Shown in pieces: positions 1 to 10,984 of a stretch of 64,000 bases of DNA. A program made the translations under genes and the position numbers. Position 1 is the stretch's first letter. Each line of letters opens with the position of its first letter. The notes under the pieces are model-generated. The model worked only from the letters and a program-made list of their open reading frames with translations. It made no database searches and was not told where the DNA came from. The DNA lies in contig JBDOQK010000063.1 in NCBI GenBank assembly GCA_040437565.1, forward strand, positions 1 to 64,000, given 5' to 3'. The DNA comes from Albugo candida (taxonomy: Eukaryota; Oomycota; Peronosporomycetes; Albuginales).

Positions 1-163
1 GGGAGAAATACTATTATCGAAACTCGCTGAATCTATCGTAGTCCAAGCGTGTGCGGAATATCACGATCTCGTTCGAGTGCACCAAAGCGGCACCCCCTGC
101 TATACTTCATGAGTGGATGTTTCAACTCCGCCTTCGTCCTTTGACACTTTGGCTTTTTTCTTT

Positions 164-1425
164 CTATTTTTGAATTACATATATCGGTCGACGAAAGCCC
201 TTTGAAGACGTTTGGCAAACTCTTATGAATTCAGATGATTTGAAACCTATTTCGTCTATAAGACACAATGGAAAATCTTTTGGGCGGAGTTGTATCCTTC
301 CATAGTTTGCTTCTGTTTTTGCTGAGGTGAACTTTCGTTTATGATAGGACTTCCAAGTTTGTGGCTCCAAAATAAGTCTCCCTCCTGGCTTCAGCAGAGA
401 GTATATTTTTCGGAATAGTACTCGGATGCCATCGTCACCATGCAGGAGATGAATCCACTTGGTCACACTCAGACTATTACAAATATGGTCAATAATCAAA
501 TAGATATTGAACGGAAGCAGCACACACTTATTACCACAGGATGAAATCGTACTGCTCGGCTGCCTCACTATTACAGATCACATCTTGCTGCCTGAATTGA
601 ATGTTGTGCGGGTAATCGAATCTACGTCATGGATCATCGCTATTAGCAATAAGAACGGACGTATGAGATTTCGTTATCATACACAAGCCCACCTAGCTTT
701 TCCGTCAGAAGATGAGGTACAGTCGTTTTCATTGGTACAGCCATAAGTCGTCAACTTCCAAAACATGAATGAAACTGGCATTTCGTGCCGAAATGACTCA
801 AAGTTGCATGTGTGTATGTTGTCGTCATCTGTGGTACTCGAAAACCCCTTTGAGACGACATGTTTAAATGCTCTCTCAACAAGGCTTTGGTGTGTCACTT
901 TCTTCAATAGCCTTTGTGCTTTTGCAATCAATTCCATGTCAATATCTATACCTAGGAGTCTCAAAGGCGCAAATTTCCAACCTAGTCAGGCCAGTCTTGT
1001 TCATCCTATGATAAGTATATCCTCACGTAACAACCGTACCAAACGTGACCGTGAATTCACCAGAATTGCATCCGATATCAAGCCCTTCTTTTCCTGCAAA
1101 CCATTCTTTGCACAAGACCTCCAAGCGAGAATCTTGCATTTTAGATGGATCAAAATGTTCTATTTCTACATTCCCTAATCGATAATTGTAGTAGCTGTAG
1201 ACACTTGTGAGTTGTCGCACAATCTGTCAAATACTTTCTGGCGAACCTTCGAAAGTTACCAACTCGCTCATGTTTTGGTAGCTTTTTGCCTTTTTTCAAA
1301 TTGCTTTTTCTCTTTCTCTCAGACCTATCAAGTTTATTTTCATTGAATGTTTCTGTCTTTCGACCATCTCTGTTGATTTGATCGCTGCTTTCAATCGAAT
1401 CGCCATCTCGCGCTGCGTCTATCAT
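164..1425 (-). CDS. Bin3/MEPCE-type RNA 5'-phosphate methyltransferase
   Basis: This is a SAM-dependent methyltransferase of the BCDIN3 family, whose members cap the 5' gamma-phosphate of small RNAs such as 7SK or U6, or methylate pre-miRNA/tRNA ends. Seen: motif I GLDIGCNSGEFTVTFG (about 1030-1120), motif II LLGIDIDMELIAKAQ (about 920-965), the family signature LSVTKWIHL followed by LLKPGGRLILEPQTW (about 350-480), and the typical C-terminal end RRPIYVIQK. Four or five short introns with GT..AG ends join these pieces without a break; for example a splice joins YDFILC to LSVTKW near 480-535. The ATG at 1425 opens a Lys/Arg-rich N-terminus, but the splice between that and the catalytic domain (about 1190-1250) is not fully resolved. 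The family assignment is firm; which RNA it acts on is not visible. Confidence 0.88.
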
Positions 1426-1613
1426 CGGACTGAATATCGACCAGTAATAAGAGTTCTTAGCTCGCAAGGTAAAATGAATAGAAATCATCGCAGGAAGATG
1501 CCCTGTCAACCGAATTCGATCGGTAGGGATGTATGCCCGGAATACTATGAAATTGTGTCACACGATTTCTTTATTTCTTCCGGAATTAATCAAATGACAT
1601 ATTTCTATGTCCT

Positions 1614-2928
1614 CTACTTGCCTTGTTTCAAGCGACGCACACATTCCCCGAGGCGATGTTGAGCCTTATTTGCAACCTAGAATGATGATCAATGGGGTCA
1701 ATATCAACGACCAAGGTCGGGAGAAAACAAGAACGTACTTCGATATTGGGATTGATACTCAACAATGAACGTATATCTTGCAATGCCAGACGATATCGCT
1801 CTAGCCCTTCGTAAGCCAAAGCGCGTCGTAGTAGCGCTTTTTGATTATCAGACTCGTATTCCAGTACATGCGTGCAATCACCTACGATTGCTGAGAAATT
1901 ACTCATCTGTTGGTGACAGGCTGCTCGATTATTGTAACACGATAATGCCAATGCTGAGGTATCATCTTTACAGGCTTTGATAGCTTTAGTGTAGAGCTCA
2001 ATAGCTTGATCAAATGCTGCCTTTTTGAACGCATCATTCCCTTGTTCTTTGATTTGCTCAGCTGGACTTAAGCCCGATCGACGAATTTTTTCACTCTCTT
2101 CGTACAGCGGTTCGATTTCCCGAATCAATTTGTTGATGTCCTGATTGTTGAAATCTATTTTTTGACCTGCGCGCAGAGTTGCCATTGCTTCATGGTATTT
2201 CTTCAATCCTTTGAGCGCGACACCATAACGATGATAAGCTGAATTCGTTCAGAATGTGACATATATATTAGTCAGAGTCGAAAGCGATCGTTCCAATCAG
2301 ATGGATTGAATACCTTTGACAAAATCAGGCTTCAGAGCTATGCATTTTGCTGCATCATTTTCTGCTTCTTTAAACTGTTCAAGTTGTGCGTACGCGGCGC
2401 TTTTTTAGGTTTTAGAGAATCATGTGAGCATAAGCCAAATTGGAGATAGCTCGTTCCTTTATGACAAACCTTCGGTTGGAGTAGNNNNNNNNNNNNNNNN
2501 NNNNNNNNNNNNNNNNNNNNNNNNNNNNNNNNNNNNNNNNNNNNNNNNNNNNNNNNNNNNNNNNNNNNNNNNNNNNNNNNNNNNAGGCTTCAGAGCTATG
2601 CATTTTGCTGCATCATTTTCTGCTTCTTTAAACTGTTCAAGTTGTGCGTACGCGGCGCTTTTAGGTTTTAAAGAATCATGTGAGCATAAGCCAAATTGGA
2701 GATAGCTCGTTCCTTTATGACAAACCTTCGGTTGGAGTAGTATATATGATTGCTGTCATCTAATTGGATGGCATCAGAGTACTTTGCAATTGCTTCCGCA
2801 TATCGTTTTGCCTTGAACGCTTCATTTCCTTCACTAACAAACACTAAGCATCGCAACAACAACAGCATTCAGATCAATAAGGGTACTTTTTCCTCGCTTC
2901 TGCGTCAGCTTGTACCATTTTGATTACG
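1614..2928 (-). CDS. TPR co-chaperone-like protein (Hop/STI1-like)
   Basis: The protein is about 310 residues, built almost entirely of tetratricopeptide repeats, and probably an adaptor for Hsp70/Hsp90. Exon 1 gives MVQADAEARK and splices to NEGNEAFKAKRYAEAIAKY, the first TPR. After short introns follow SNRSAAYAQLEQFKEA, ALKPDFVKGYHRYGVALKGL, then a second TPR block beginning KEQGNDAFKKAAFDQAIELY and ALLRRALAYEGLERYRLAL. The last exon reads VANKAQHRLGECVRRLKQGK and stops at 1614-1616. Introns have clean GT..AG ends. The 100-N gap at 2485-2584 and the repeated sequence on both sides fall inside this gene; this is an assembly overlap, so no TPR is truly repeated there. No DP/STI1 domain is seen, so it is shorter than classical STI1. 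Confidence 0.82.
2485..2584. other. Assembly gap (100 N) with repeated flanks
   Basis: Exactly 100 N. The 158 bases before it (2327-2484) recur almost identically just after it (2585-2740), so the gap marks an unmerged contig overlap inside the TPR gene. Confidence 0.95.
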
Positions 2929-3271
2929 GCCACAAAAAATGCGCCTGATTGTGTATACTGTTTACAAATTTTTATCCGGATGCGGATAGTGTATACAAGA
3001 CTCGCTGAAATCTGATATCTAATATCGATATGATCAACTCGGCCTGATGACTGTGATGTGTCGTATAAGCAATCTCGCAGCAGCCATTCTGCATGACATA
3101 TTTCTCCTTTGCTTAAAGAATATGGCCGTGCATACGAATCAGTCGAACTTTGGACGATAATCACCCAGCAAGCATGAGATGTATCGTAAGAAAATCTGGG
3201 TTTACATAGAAATTCGTGCGCTGAAACAAAAGTATTTTATATTGGAAATTCGTGACCAGCTACACTTTCAA
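2929..3271. other. Intergenic region upstream of TPR gene
   Basis: About 340 bases between the start of the TPR gene and the 3' end of the EMC8/9 gene, both on the minus strand. I see only short shadow frames and AT-rich sequence. It should hold the EMC8/9 3' end signals and the TPR gene promoter. Confidence 0.5.
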
Positions 3272-3999
3272 TCAAACGTTCAACCTCATAAAAGCGCCAA
3301 AATTTGGATTTTTCCAGTCTTTTGACACATCATCCAAATGGTCATCAAAGTCATATATTCGAGCATCTGAATCTTGTGTCATGTGCGCAAAACTCTCGAT
3401 GATGTTTTTTTTGCGTTCGTCTGTCCGCAACTTTGCAACGAGTTGACTGTTTTTCGGTAGCCAACCTTTCTTACCGTCCTGCACGAGTAGCTACACAAAG
3501 GTTGGGATTGTGATGAGCAATCAATCGAAAAATCTTGCAGGAATCTTACATGCAGCCCAAATTCCTTATCATCATCCAATTTCTGTTCATCGACCTGTAA
3601 GTGCACAATCATAATTTGTTTGCGCTTACAAAATAGTACACTCACTAGTACTATGCACGCTTGAGGGCATAAGCTGAGTAACTTATCAGCCATTCGTTCT
3701 CCATAATGAGTCAGCAAAGGTGTTTTTCCATTGTCACTTGTTTTATCTCTAGCTTGATAATATCCAACAATGCGCTGGCTTTCTTGCTGGCAATATGCAT
3801 CCACTGTAGCACATGCTACTTCTGTGATAGGTGCCAATGGTGAATCGTGATGAAACAGAGGAATTGCATCGGTTATATTTATGACTTTAGTCCGCGCATG
3901 TTCAGCTAACAAAAGACCGTGACATGTTGATGCTGGATGGGCTGCTGCATGCAAGAGGATCTTAATATGTGCGTCGACACTGAGTTGATAATCGCACAT
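3272..3999 (-). CDS. EMC8: ER membrane protein complex subunit 8/9
   Basis: This is a non-catalytic MPN-fold (UPF0172) subunit of the ER membrane complex, which inserts transmembrane segments of client proteins. The start is the ATG at 3999, giving MCDYQLSVDAHIKILLHAAA, followed by the family signature HGLLLAE and VINITDAIPLFHH, then GYYQARD. Two short introns (donor GTGAGT, then donor GTAAGA) join ACIVL to VDEQKLDDDKEFGLH and then to LLVQDGKKGW. The C-terminal part holds IYDFDDHLDDVSKDW, the diagnostic EMC8/9 tail, and stops at 3272. All splices keep frame and I see no damage. Metazoans split this into EMC8 and EMC9; a single gene is expected here. Confidence 0.9.
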
Positions 4000-4560
4000 G
4001 GGATTCTATCCGATGATATCAGATACGCGTCATGTCGTACCATAACTGTTGTTGTTATGATAGCGGTGTTAAAGCTCTCGTTAATGTTAAATGAACATGC
4101 TACTGACAGCTGCGTAGACGATGATGCACGCACTCGCTACTATGCATTTCAAAAATTGTAGGTAAAGCTGGTAGTCAAGTACGCAATAGTGAGTAGTGGT
4201 AATGTGCGACTGGCGAAAGAACTATCTACTAGAAATCATGGTAGTGCATAAAATGTGGACAAGTGAATTGCATGATGGCCACGAGTATATCAACTCTGCC
4301 GTCATGAAAGCAGACCTGTCCGTAGAGAATTCTACTTTTTATAGCGCAAGCGTCCGATACGGACGTAAATCGATATTAAAGAGGAGACACTGTAACACGA
4401 TTCTGTGAGTTGCGCAATGATTATGTCACAAATCAGTATGATTTGAATCATTGGTTGACATAATTACCTTTTTCTCTTGCTACACTCTATCATCGTATTC
4501 TCTTTCTATCCTTATTATACAACTGCATAAGCTTTATAGAGGTTTTCACCATTGATTGCC
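4000..4560. other. Divergent intergenic region EMC8 / bL17m
   Basis: 560 bases between two divergent genes, so it should contain both promoters. Frames here are short and look non-coding. No repeat or RNA gene is evident. Confidence 0.5.
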
Positions 4561-5148
4561 ATGAAGCATCGAATTTCTCACCGTAAATTAAATCGTCCTA
4601 CTGCGCACAGATGGGCAATGTTACGGTTCGTATTGGCCCACATCCTATCCCGATGTGTTTTCATCATATATCTTTGTACAGAACGATGGTAACACAACTC
4701 ATTGAGCATGAGCGCATCCGTACAACTTTACCAAAAGCTAAAGAGCTCCGCCGAGTTGCAGATCAAGTGGTGACACTCGCAAAAAAAGCAACCGAGTCAT
4801 CCAGACGCCGTGCACAAGGAATTCTTCGCACACCAACAGCCATTCAGAAGCTGTTTGGACAACTTGGCCCGCGCTATGAGTACTTGCACCATGAGGTCTT
4901 GATGGCAAACTGATATATGACAATATAGGATGCGTGCTGGTGGGTACACACGAGTGTTAAAAGCTGATTTTCGACGTGGTGATGGAGCAGAAATGGCTAT
5001 AATCGAGTATATCGATCGGTATGTTTGATAATTGCTCTACTTGACATTCATTCATGTGCTGGCCTTCAGACCAGGAGAGATACGACGATTCAAGCCAAGA
5101 ACAGCAGTAGCTACTACAACGGAAGATGGAATTATCGATACGAATTGA
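4561..5148 (+). CDS. Mitochondrial large-subunit ribosomal protein bL17m
   Basis: A bacterial-type L17 protein of the mitochondrial ribosome. Exon 1 starts at the ATG at 4561 with [20 protein letters not shown], the canonical L17 opening. It splices to [20 protein letters not shown] and [16 protein letters not shown], then by another short intron to [18 protein letters not shown] and [10 protein letters not shown], and a last exon ends in IIDTN with TGA at 5146-5148. Three introns of about 40-75 bp all have GT..AG borders and keep frame. The protein is about 140 residues, close to bacterial L17. The start was chosen because the L17 family begins exactly here. Confidence 0.93.
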
Positions 5149-5354
5149 TACAAAGATACATATAGGAATCATTTTTTTGCTGTTTGGATCAGATCTCTCT
5201 TAATTCTTGTATTTTATTCCTTGCGGATATCAAATGTCTTGCGGCTCATACTACAGGATGCAATTTTGCTTTCGGTTCTGCTGTCCTTCCGTATTCATAT
5301 ATCCTTATCGAGCGTTGGGGTCTGTAGTGATACATAAGTTTTCTCAATCTATAT

Positions 5355-6525
5355 TCACTCCGACTCAATTAAGATTTTCTCATAGACAGCTTCCTGTAAT
5401 GTGAGAAGATGATGAAACTGATCTACAACGCGGTAATCGGTCATATTCTTTGAATGTCCTTTTTCAGCGAGCTCTTCCACCGTCGACTCTTTTCTCGAAT
5501 ACTCCCGCAGTAAATACTTGTTCCCAAACAAATGATGGATGCGAGTCTCATACACACGAAGAACAACTCGGTCAAGCCGGAGCCAATACCGTGCCAATAT
5601 ATAAAATCCTGAAGGCATTACTCGCTATAAAAGAGCTTTTTAGCGGAATCAATAGGTGGTCTGTAGAGCCAACGCACCACTTTGACATTCATTATCGATA
5701 TCCCGTGATCATGAAGCTCATCCTCGTACAAATTGACATCATCAAACCATAAGATAGGCTCCCGCTCCTTCAACTTGTCCATGTCTATCCGCTCTTTAGT
5801 CGCTTCAATTTGCACCTGCTGATCTGTCCGATTAAAAACACCATTTGATGATGCGAGTTTCGATAAAGTTCCACGATATTCTGTTGTGTACGTCCAATCG
5901 TACGGGATATCAAGCTCTTTGACTTGATCACTACAATTCAAAATCACGTGAATTATAAGAATGAATGCTTTCTGAACAAGAAGGTTTTCAAACTTTGTAG
6001 ATCGTTGTTTTGCGATTGCGACTTTCAATTGCTTTTGTGTCTCATTTTTACTTTTTTGTGCTGCAAAGTGGACACATTTCAATGCGTCCACAGCCAAAAA
6101 ATTATAGCACAATCCACTTGGAACGTGAAAGAACATTAGTTGGTTGCCTCCAAACACCATTTCCGGTGGCGTAAGATTCGCTTCCGCTCCGATCCTAACG
6201 TATGAAGACTAAGTGCGAGCCAAATTGAGCGAATGACTCGTGTTTGTTACTTTTCGAGAAGATCTACGGGTGTAATATGACTCTTGTTAGAGCCAATAAC
6301 CCAATCTTTAATCTGTATCCCTTGATAATCGATAGGATCTGCCGATGTGTTTGCCGTTGCAGGCTTTTCAGATCTAACCGCATTTCCCAGAAACTGATAC
6401 TCTTCGCTATGCGTTTGAAATTCAGTTGGACGCGAAAGGAGAACGTGCAAAAGCTCAGTAGCGCCAGAATCGGCTGAAAATACTCGGCGATTAATTCCAC
6501 GCATGAGATCATTATGATGTGACAT
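5355..6525 (-). CDS. TIP41-like protein (PP2A-type phosphatase regulator)
   Basis: Members of the TIP41/TIPRL family bind PP2A-type phosphatase catalytic subunits and Tap42/alpha4, acting in TOR and stress signalling. The ATG at 6525 opens MSHHNDLMRGINRR. The family motifs appear in order: IQIKDWVIGSNKSHI (about 6290), PEMVFGGNQL (about 6140), LDIPYDWTYTTEYRGTL (about 5870-5930), REPILWFDDVNLYEDEL (about 5720-5765), and VVRWLYRPP, then SGFYILARYWLRLDRV and RVYETRIHH in the last part. Short introns connect them. The length is about 300 residues, near the family norm. No lesion was noticed. Confidence 0.92.
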
Positions 6526-7034
6526 GGATCCTGAGTATTATCAGATCTGAATCGTGATGAAATGGAGGGAAAAATAATATTATGAAAAATCTCAAGACAA
6601 AAACGTTGGAAGGACGCGTATTATCCTACAAGAATTACGATGATGATTGATGAAGGAATGATGGATGATTTGATCGTTATCGCGTCATTCCCGGCCCTCA
6701 AATTGAGTTGCGTTGGCTATTACATGATAATTTATGGATTCTACGCAGTCTAATTGAAGCGTAATGCTGCCTGTACGACGCTAATTTATGTGGCGATAAT
6801 TATCAATGATAGTATCGACTATACTACGAATACTAGTTGCATGGATATCAACGCATGCGCTCAGATGGCTGTACATACTTTCGAAAGATTACCAACTGGC
6901 AGTTCCCATCAACCGTAACCAACGATACTGTCATGAACCGGTACATACTGAATTCCCTTGCTCATCTCCGCAGCGATATTCCAGAAGCTTGGAACATATA
7001 CTCTGCAAAGGTTTCATAATTTTTATCGCTCAGA
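6526..7034. other. Intergenic region TIP41 / peroxiredoxin
   Basis: About 510 bases between divergent genes. It has only short frames without recognisable content and should hold both promoters. It lies just outside the left edge of the large palindrome. Confidence 0.45.
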
Positions 7035-7350
7035 ATGGTGTTTACAAGGAGTACTACGTCAAAGTCATCGTCCACGCAAGCCCAGCCGGTCAAACCCGAT
7101 ACGAAGAAGCGAGCTAATAAAGATGTTTTGGTCGATGTGAAAAAGAAACGAGCGATCGAAGGGAAGTTTCGTAATGGCGCTCCATTGAATCAAATTATCG
7201 AGGAGGAGATTACACTGACGAATCAAAACGCTCAATCAGTCAAGTTTTCCGAATTACTGAAGACAAACGTTGTGATATTTTTGTATCCGCGAGCAAATAC
7301 TCCGGGATGCACCAAACAAGCGTGTGGTAAGTACGGGACACATTAAAATA
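7035..7350 (+). CDS. Peroxiredoxin (PrxQ/BCP type), 5' part before a gap
   Basis: The N-terminal part of a bacterioferritin-comigratory-type peroxiredoxin, a thiol peroxidase. The ATG at 7035 is followed by a basic, nuclear-localisation-like stretch (KPDTKKRANK, VKKKRAIEGK). Then come ITLTNQNAQSVKFSELL and the active-site strand VVIFLYPRANTPGCTKQACG, with the peroxidatic Cys and a second Cys five residues later, as in PrxQ. A GTAAGT donor follows directly, so the next exon should lie beyond; it is lost in the gap at 7351. A basic N-terminus recalls yeast nuclear Dot5. The matching second half may be what is seen at 42414-42710. Confidence 0.8.
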
Positions 7351-7450
7351 NNNNNNNNNNNNNNNNNNNNNNNNNNNNNNNNNNNNNNNNNNNNNNNNNN
7401 NNNNNNNNNNNNNNNNNNNNNNNNNNNNNNNNNNNNNNNNNNNNNNNNNN
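7351..7450. other. Assembly gap (100 N)
   Basis: No repeated flanks. The sequence jumps from a peroxiredoxin exon to an ING PHD finger, so real sequence of unknown length is missing. A gap lies at the matching place in the right arm (42314-42413). Confidence 0.9.
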
Positions 7451-7746
7451 TATGGACGCAGTCGCAGCAACCAATTGGGTACGTAGTACCTCAGTGATCC
7501 TTTTGACGCATTTCTTATCTCATTCTATAGGATGATGGGACTGAAATAGTACAAGATGAGTCAGCGATTGACCCAAATGAACCCGTTTATTGTCATTGTC
7601 GACGCGTTTCATTCGGACAAATGGTCGGCTGTGATAATGACGATTGCCGCTTTGAATGGTTTCACTTTGAGTGTGTTGGTCTCATTGAACAACCGGCCGG
7701 GAAGTGGTATTGCCACGACTGCAAATTACGTCTCCATATATCCTAA
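7451..7746 (+). CDS. ING-family PHD finger, C-terminal part
   Basis: The C-terminal PHD zinc finger of an Inhibitor-of-Growth protein, a reader of H3K4 trimethylation in histone acetyltransferase and deacetylase complexes. Seen in frame: [20 protein letters not shown], then [13 protein letters not shown] and GKWYCHDCK, giving the full Cys4-His-Cys3 set, with stop at 7744-7746. An intron end just before [18 protein letters not shown] is likely (about 7528). The N-terminal ING domain is hidden in the gap at 7351. A mutated second copy lies inverted at 42110-42313. Confidence 0.85.
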
Positions 7747-7844
7747 TAAGTAACAAGATATTACAATATTGTCAATGCATCCTCCAACATGAGCGCTCTA
7801 TTCGATATATTGACTGTGCTACCGCTAGTCGGTATCTGGTGAAT

Positions 7845-8445
7845 ATGTTCTTCCTTAAGCAGTTGTCTCGCGACCTGCTTTTGCATCCCATGCACTTTGG
7901 TCCCAAACTGCACGATATCATTCGACTGCGTCTCATTGAGGAAGTAGAGGGTACATCAATGGGCAAATATGGTTACGTTATAACAGTGACAGAAGTGCGC
8001 GATGAAGACATCGGCAAAGGTGTTATCCAGGACAGTTCAGGGTATGTCTGTTTTAATATTCGGTACCGAGCGATTCTCTTCCGTCCATTCAAAAATCAAG
8101 TGCTGGATGCGGTCGTAAGTGTTGTCAATCAATTGGGTTTTTTTGCCGATGTGGGACCATTACAAGTATTCGTATCGCGACACGCGATGCCGACTGACTT
8201 GAACAACGGGTACGATCACGAGAACAACGCGTGGATATCCGATGATCGAGAAGTAGAGATCAGGAAAAGTTGTGGAATTCGACTTCGTATTATGGGCGTC
8301 AGTATCGACGTCACTGAGATCGTAAGTAAGACAAGTTCCTTCTATTAGAGTGAAAAGATTCGAATGACAGTAATTTGTGTAGAATGCGATTGGAACGATC
8401 AAAGACGATTATTTGGGTTTGATATCGACAGAGAATAACAGTTAG
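7845..8445 (+). CDS. RPB7: RNA polymerase II subunit RPB7
   Basis: RPB7 pairs with RPB4 as the stalk of RNA polymerase II. The ATG at 7845 gives MFFLKQLSRDLLLHPMHFGP, the canonical start. Then follow EVEGTSMGKYGYVITVTEV, EDIGKGVIQDSSGYV, the highly conserved ILFRPFKNQVLDAVV and LGFFADVGPLQVFVSRH, and a C-terminal OB-fold region. A short intron (donor GTAAGT after 8320) joins VDVTEI-type sequence to NAIGTIKDDYLG, and the stop is at 8443-8445. Length is about 178 residues, as expected. A small second intron is not needed. The right arm holds two broken pieces of a second copy (41805-42026 and 39869-40025), so this copy is likely the working one. Confidence 0.93.
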
Positions 8446-8909
8446 GGACGCAGTATGGAGTCTCGGACTTGATACAAATTCCTATAGATAGAGTAAAGGT
8501 TGTTGCATCTCTTTATTGTATGGAAACGAGAGAAAAGACTTGCAAAGGAGTACTTAAAATCAGAGATTACACACAAAAGACAACGTATCATTTGTCTCGT
8601 CAGATGCCTTCGTGTCAAATTGTACGCTCAGGTACAATTATTAGCTTCAGTTCCCACAAACATTCAAGCGACATTGAGAAGTAGCGGGCAGTGGCAACTC
8701 GTGATGAGCTCCGTAGTGATGGAAAACAAACTGAAATGCTGTACGCAATCCAAAAGTATCTTTTCCGGCACTGTACAACATTTATAAGGGACCACCTCAT
8801 TGACCGCTGTTCGGTAGCCTCAGTGAGTGTGATGGAACTCTCCAAGATATTCTTTGCAGCTGAGTGATGCGTGTTGCCTTCCCGGACGCTTGATACTTTC
8901 CTCTCTAAC
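8446..8909. other. RPB7 3' flank, duplicated in the right arm
   Basis: No clear gene. The first 190 bases recur inverted at about 39090-39340 and the remainder at about 37260-37520, so this non-coding flank belongs to the palindrome. Open frames on both strands appear to be chance or the decayed tail of the PX gene. Confidence 0.5.
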
Positions 8910-9629
8910 TCATTCATTCGGATGACTGTGTGGTCTCTTGTCGTTGTGTAAAGTGGGAGAATGCCTTTCATTCCAAGTGCGTTCACGCTCCATCGTCGAA
9001 TTGCGAAGAAACGATCGGAGGAACTTTTTGTATCCGTCTTTCCAGCCTCTACACAGCTTGTGCTCGTTTGTATCGCAATCATCTCTCGCAGTCACTCTGT
9101 CGACTGCAATCATACTCGCAGGACGCACCAAAGCCTTTATAGACGAAGCTTGAAACCACCATACCTTCCTGAAGCTTTTTGTCCGAGTGAGGGTGTTGCG
9201 GCTTCCAAGAAACGACTCGACCATGAACCACATGCCAAAATACGTCGCGACATGGCCTTTTTGTCGAATATAGGAAAGTAAGGCTAAGACACTCTGCAAG
9301 AACTGATTCAATGCGTAGAGGCGTTGACGGACAACTTTTTTCGATTTGGTGAATAGCATTTGATGACGACGGAAGTCGCTGTTCATGAGGAAGGACACCC
9401 ATTTTCGACTTTGCACAGTCGACTTCGTTTCCGATCGAATACACTCTGCAGCTTCCAACAGCCCCAGCAAACGACCTTGAAACTCTTGGAACTCCTTGAA
9501 TGTGCGCTGTGTGTGCCATACGCGGCCGCACTCTGTATACTCCGCTCGGATTGTATACAATGTGGACGGTTTGACCATCACAGCGCTTGTGATGGACACA
9601 TTTAGGACGGCCGTACCGAGTTGCGTCAT
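8910..9629 (-). CDS. PX-domain-like protein, possibly decaying
   Basis: The ATG at 9629 opens a frame of 239 residues. Residues about 10-60 resemble a PX (phosphoinositide-binding) domain: LYTIRAEYTECGRVWHTQR followed by TFKEFQEFQGRLLGLLE, then RQRLYALNQFLQSVLALL. The downstream residues HVATYFGMWFMVESFLG are conserved in the right-arm copy at 36704. The last 50 residues are low-similarity and very basic, and an overlapping minus-strand frame (8615-9082) looks equally plausible as the true tail, suggesting a frameshift near 9000-9080 or an unmodelled intron. A membrane-trafficking role is inferred only from the domain. Confidence 0.55.
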   Translation of the reverse strand: MTQLGTAVLNVSITSAVMVKPSTLYTIRAEYTECGRVWHTQRTFKEFQEFQGRLLGLLEAAECIRSETKSTVQSRKWVSFLMNSDFRRHQMLFTKSKKVVRQRLYALNQFLQSVLALLSYIRQKGHVATYFGMWFMVESFLGSRNTLTRTKSFRKVWWFQASSIKALVRPASMIAVDRVTARDDCDTNEHKLCRGWKDGYKKFLRSFLRNSTMERERTWNERHSPTLHNDKRPHSHPNE

Positions 9630-9949
9630 CGTTCTTGCTTTGTGTTTGCTCTGTATTCAAAAATTGATATAGCAAAGCAAAATGACTCTCGAAAGTCTGA
9701 AACGTTGTAACGCGTATCGACATCCGAGTGTCCAAAGTGCTGATAAATGTGCGTCTCTTTTGCCACTGACAGAGAACAAAACGCCACCCTTTCAGGCGTA
9801 TGAGTCTTGACTGCATACATGAGAATGAATGTGCAGTTTCATCGCATCAAACTTTGAGCGATTCTCTGTGACGCTTAGGAGCAATTTAATTCGATTACAT
9901 TTCATTCGGTTGCAAAGACCAAAAAGAGAGCGAGTGTGCTGATTCGGAT

Positions 9950-10140
9950 GTGAAGTGAAACGCTTTGCAAAAAGCCACATTGGAAATCTCATTACTTTCG
10001 TAACTTTCGAGTCTGGCTATAGTCGAGTGAGACAGATTGGAACGCGTGCTCTTTTTAATTCAGAGACTGCAATTTGAAGCCTCTATCCTTCATGCGGGTA
10101 CTATGCGATGGCTTTACGTGTATCCCGTATGACTGATAAC
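9950..10140 (+). pseudogene. Remnant of a helical ORF (partner of 36041-36379)
   Basis: Plus-strand sequence corresponding to KRFAKSHIGNLITF is seen near 9960-10000 and matches the intact-looking minus ORF at 36041-36379 (RRFAKSHVGNLITFATFES). Here the frame is interrupted soon after, so this is a broken copy. It starts divergently from the PX-like gene in both arms. Function unknown. Confidence 0.5.
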
Positions 10141-10149
10141 AGCGGTTCT

Positions 10150-10984
10150 TGTACTGATTTCGCCAACAAACGAGCTTAGACCACCAAGTGAGGTTGTCTA
10201 TTTAAGGCGAAACCGCTTTGTAGCGTAAGTGACCGCTTGGAGGATGCCATTCGACGCTTAAGAACGCTTTGGTCATACCACTGAGCGCTATGTGGACAGA
10301 ACTAACTTGATGGACGATACACACGCAGTCTAATTACCAAACGAGCGTCACTGGAGAGATATAAAAGGGTGGTTTTAGACGAATGAAAGAGAATTTGGCC
10401 AGCGTGGAGCGGTGATATTCATAGAATCAAATGCTTGTGCAGTCACGTTCAATTCTGTCGTACTTGACTTGCTGTAACCAGTCAGAAAGACAGCACGTAG
10501 ATATACAATACAAGTATACAAATCTACAATCGATCGTTTGTACTTCATATACGTAACGAAGCGGCGTTCACAGTCTGTTAACTCACTGGCTTAACAACGC
10601 AAAATCACGAGTTTTTGCAAACGCGGTGACAAGTTTATGCTGAGAAAGTATCGACAAAAATTACAAAATTCCAATCCCTCACGTTCGTGCGTGGACAAGT
10701 ACGAATCTCAAAATTTGAAATTTTTAACTAGTACAGGTAGAGCGTGTCATCGTGGTTTTGTGTGTATAAAGTACGCGTTTCGAATTTGAGTATTTGCGTA
10801 TTGAGCGATGCGCGTCGTTGCGTCCACTGTACACTTTTGCGTCTCATCTGATTTACGCGCCTTCGCGTCCACTGTACACTGTTGCGTCTCATCTGATTTA
10901 CACGCCTTCGCCCTTTTGAGCATACAGATTATGTGTTTAACGTGCGAATATTCGAAGCACAACTCTTCAAATCAGCTAAATCTA
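10150..10984. other. Intergenic region within left arm
   Basis: About 830 bases without a supported gene. A 25-base stretch near 10720-10750 matches inverted sequence near 30350-30375, so part of it belongs to the palindrome. It also holds the 45-bp tandem repeat described separately. Confidence 0.45.
10820..10909. repeat. Two-copy 45-bp tandem repeat
   Basis: A unit beginning GCGTCCACTGTACAC and containing TTGCGTCTCATCTGATTTAC occurs twice back to back (10820-10864 and 10865-10909), with only a few differences. Read on the minus strand it would encode a repeated KSDETQ-CTVDA unit, but I do not call a gene. Confidence 0.8.

Noticed and set aside
9079-9816. 245-codon minus-strand ORF overlapping the PX-like gene
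   Set aside because: It is a shadow frame; the PX features are in the frame 8910-9629.
10747-10962. Minus-strand repeat-containing small protein
   Set aside because: Only two repeat units, no other support, no convincing start context. Kept as a DNA repeat.
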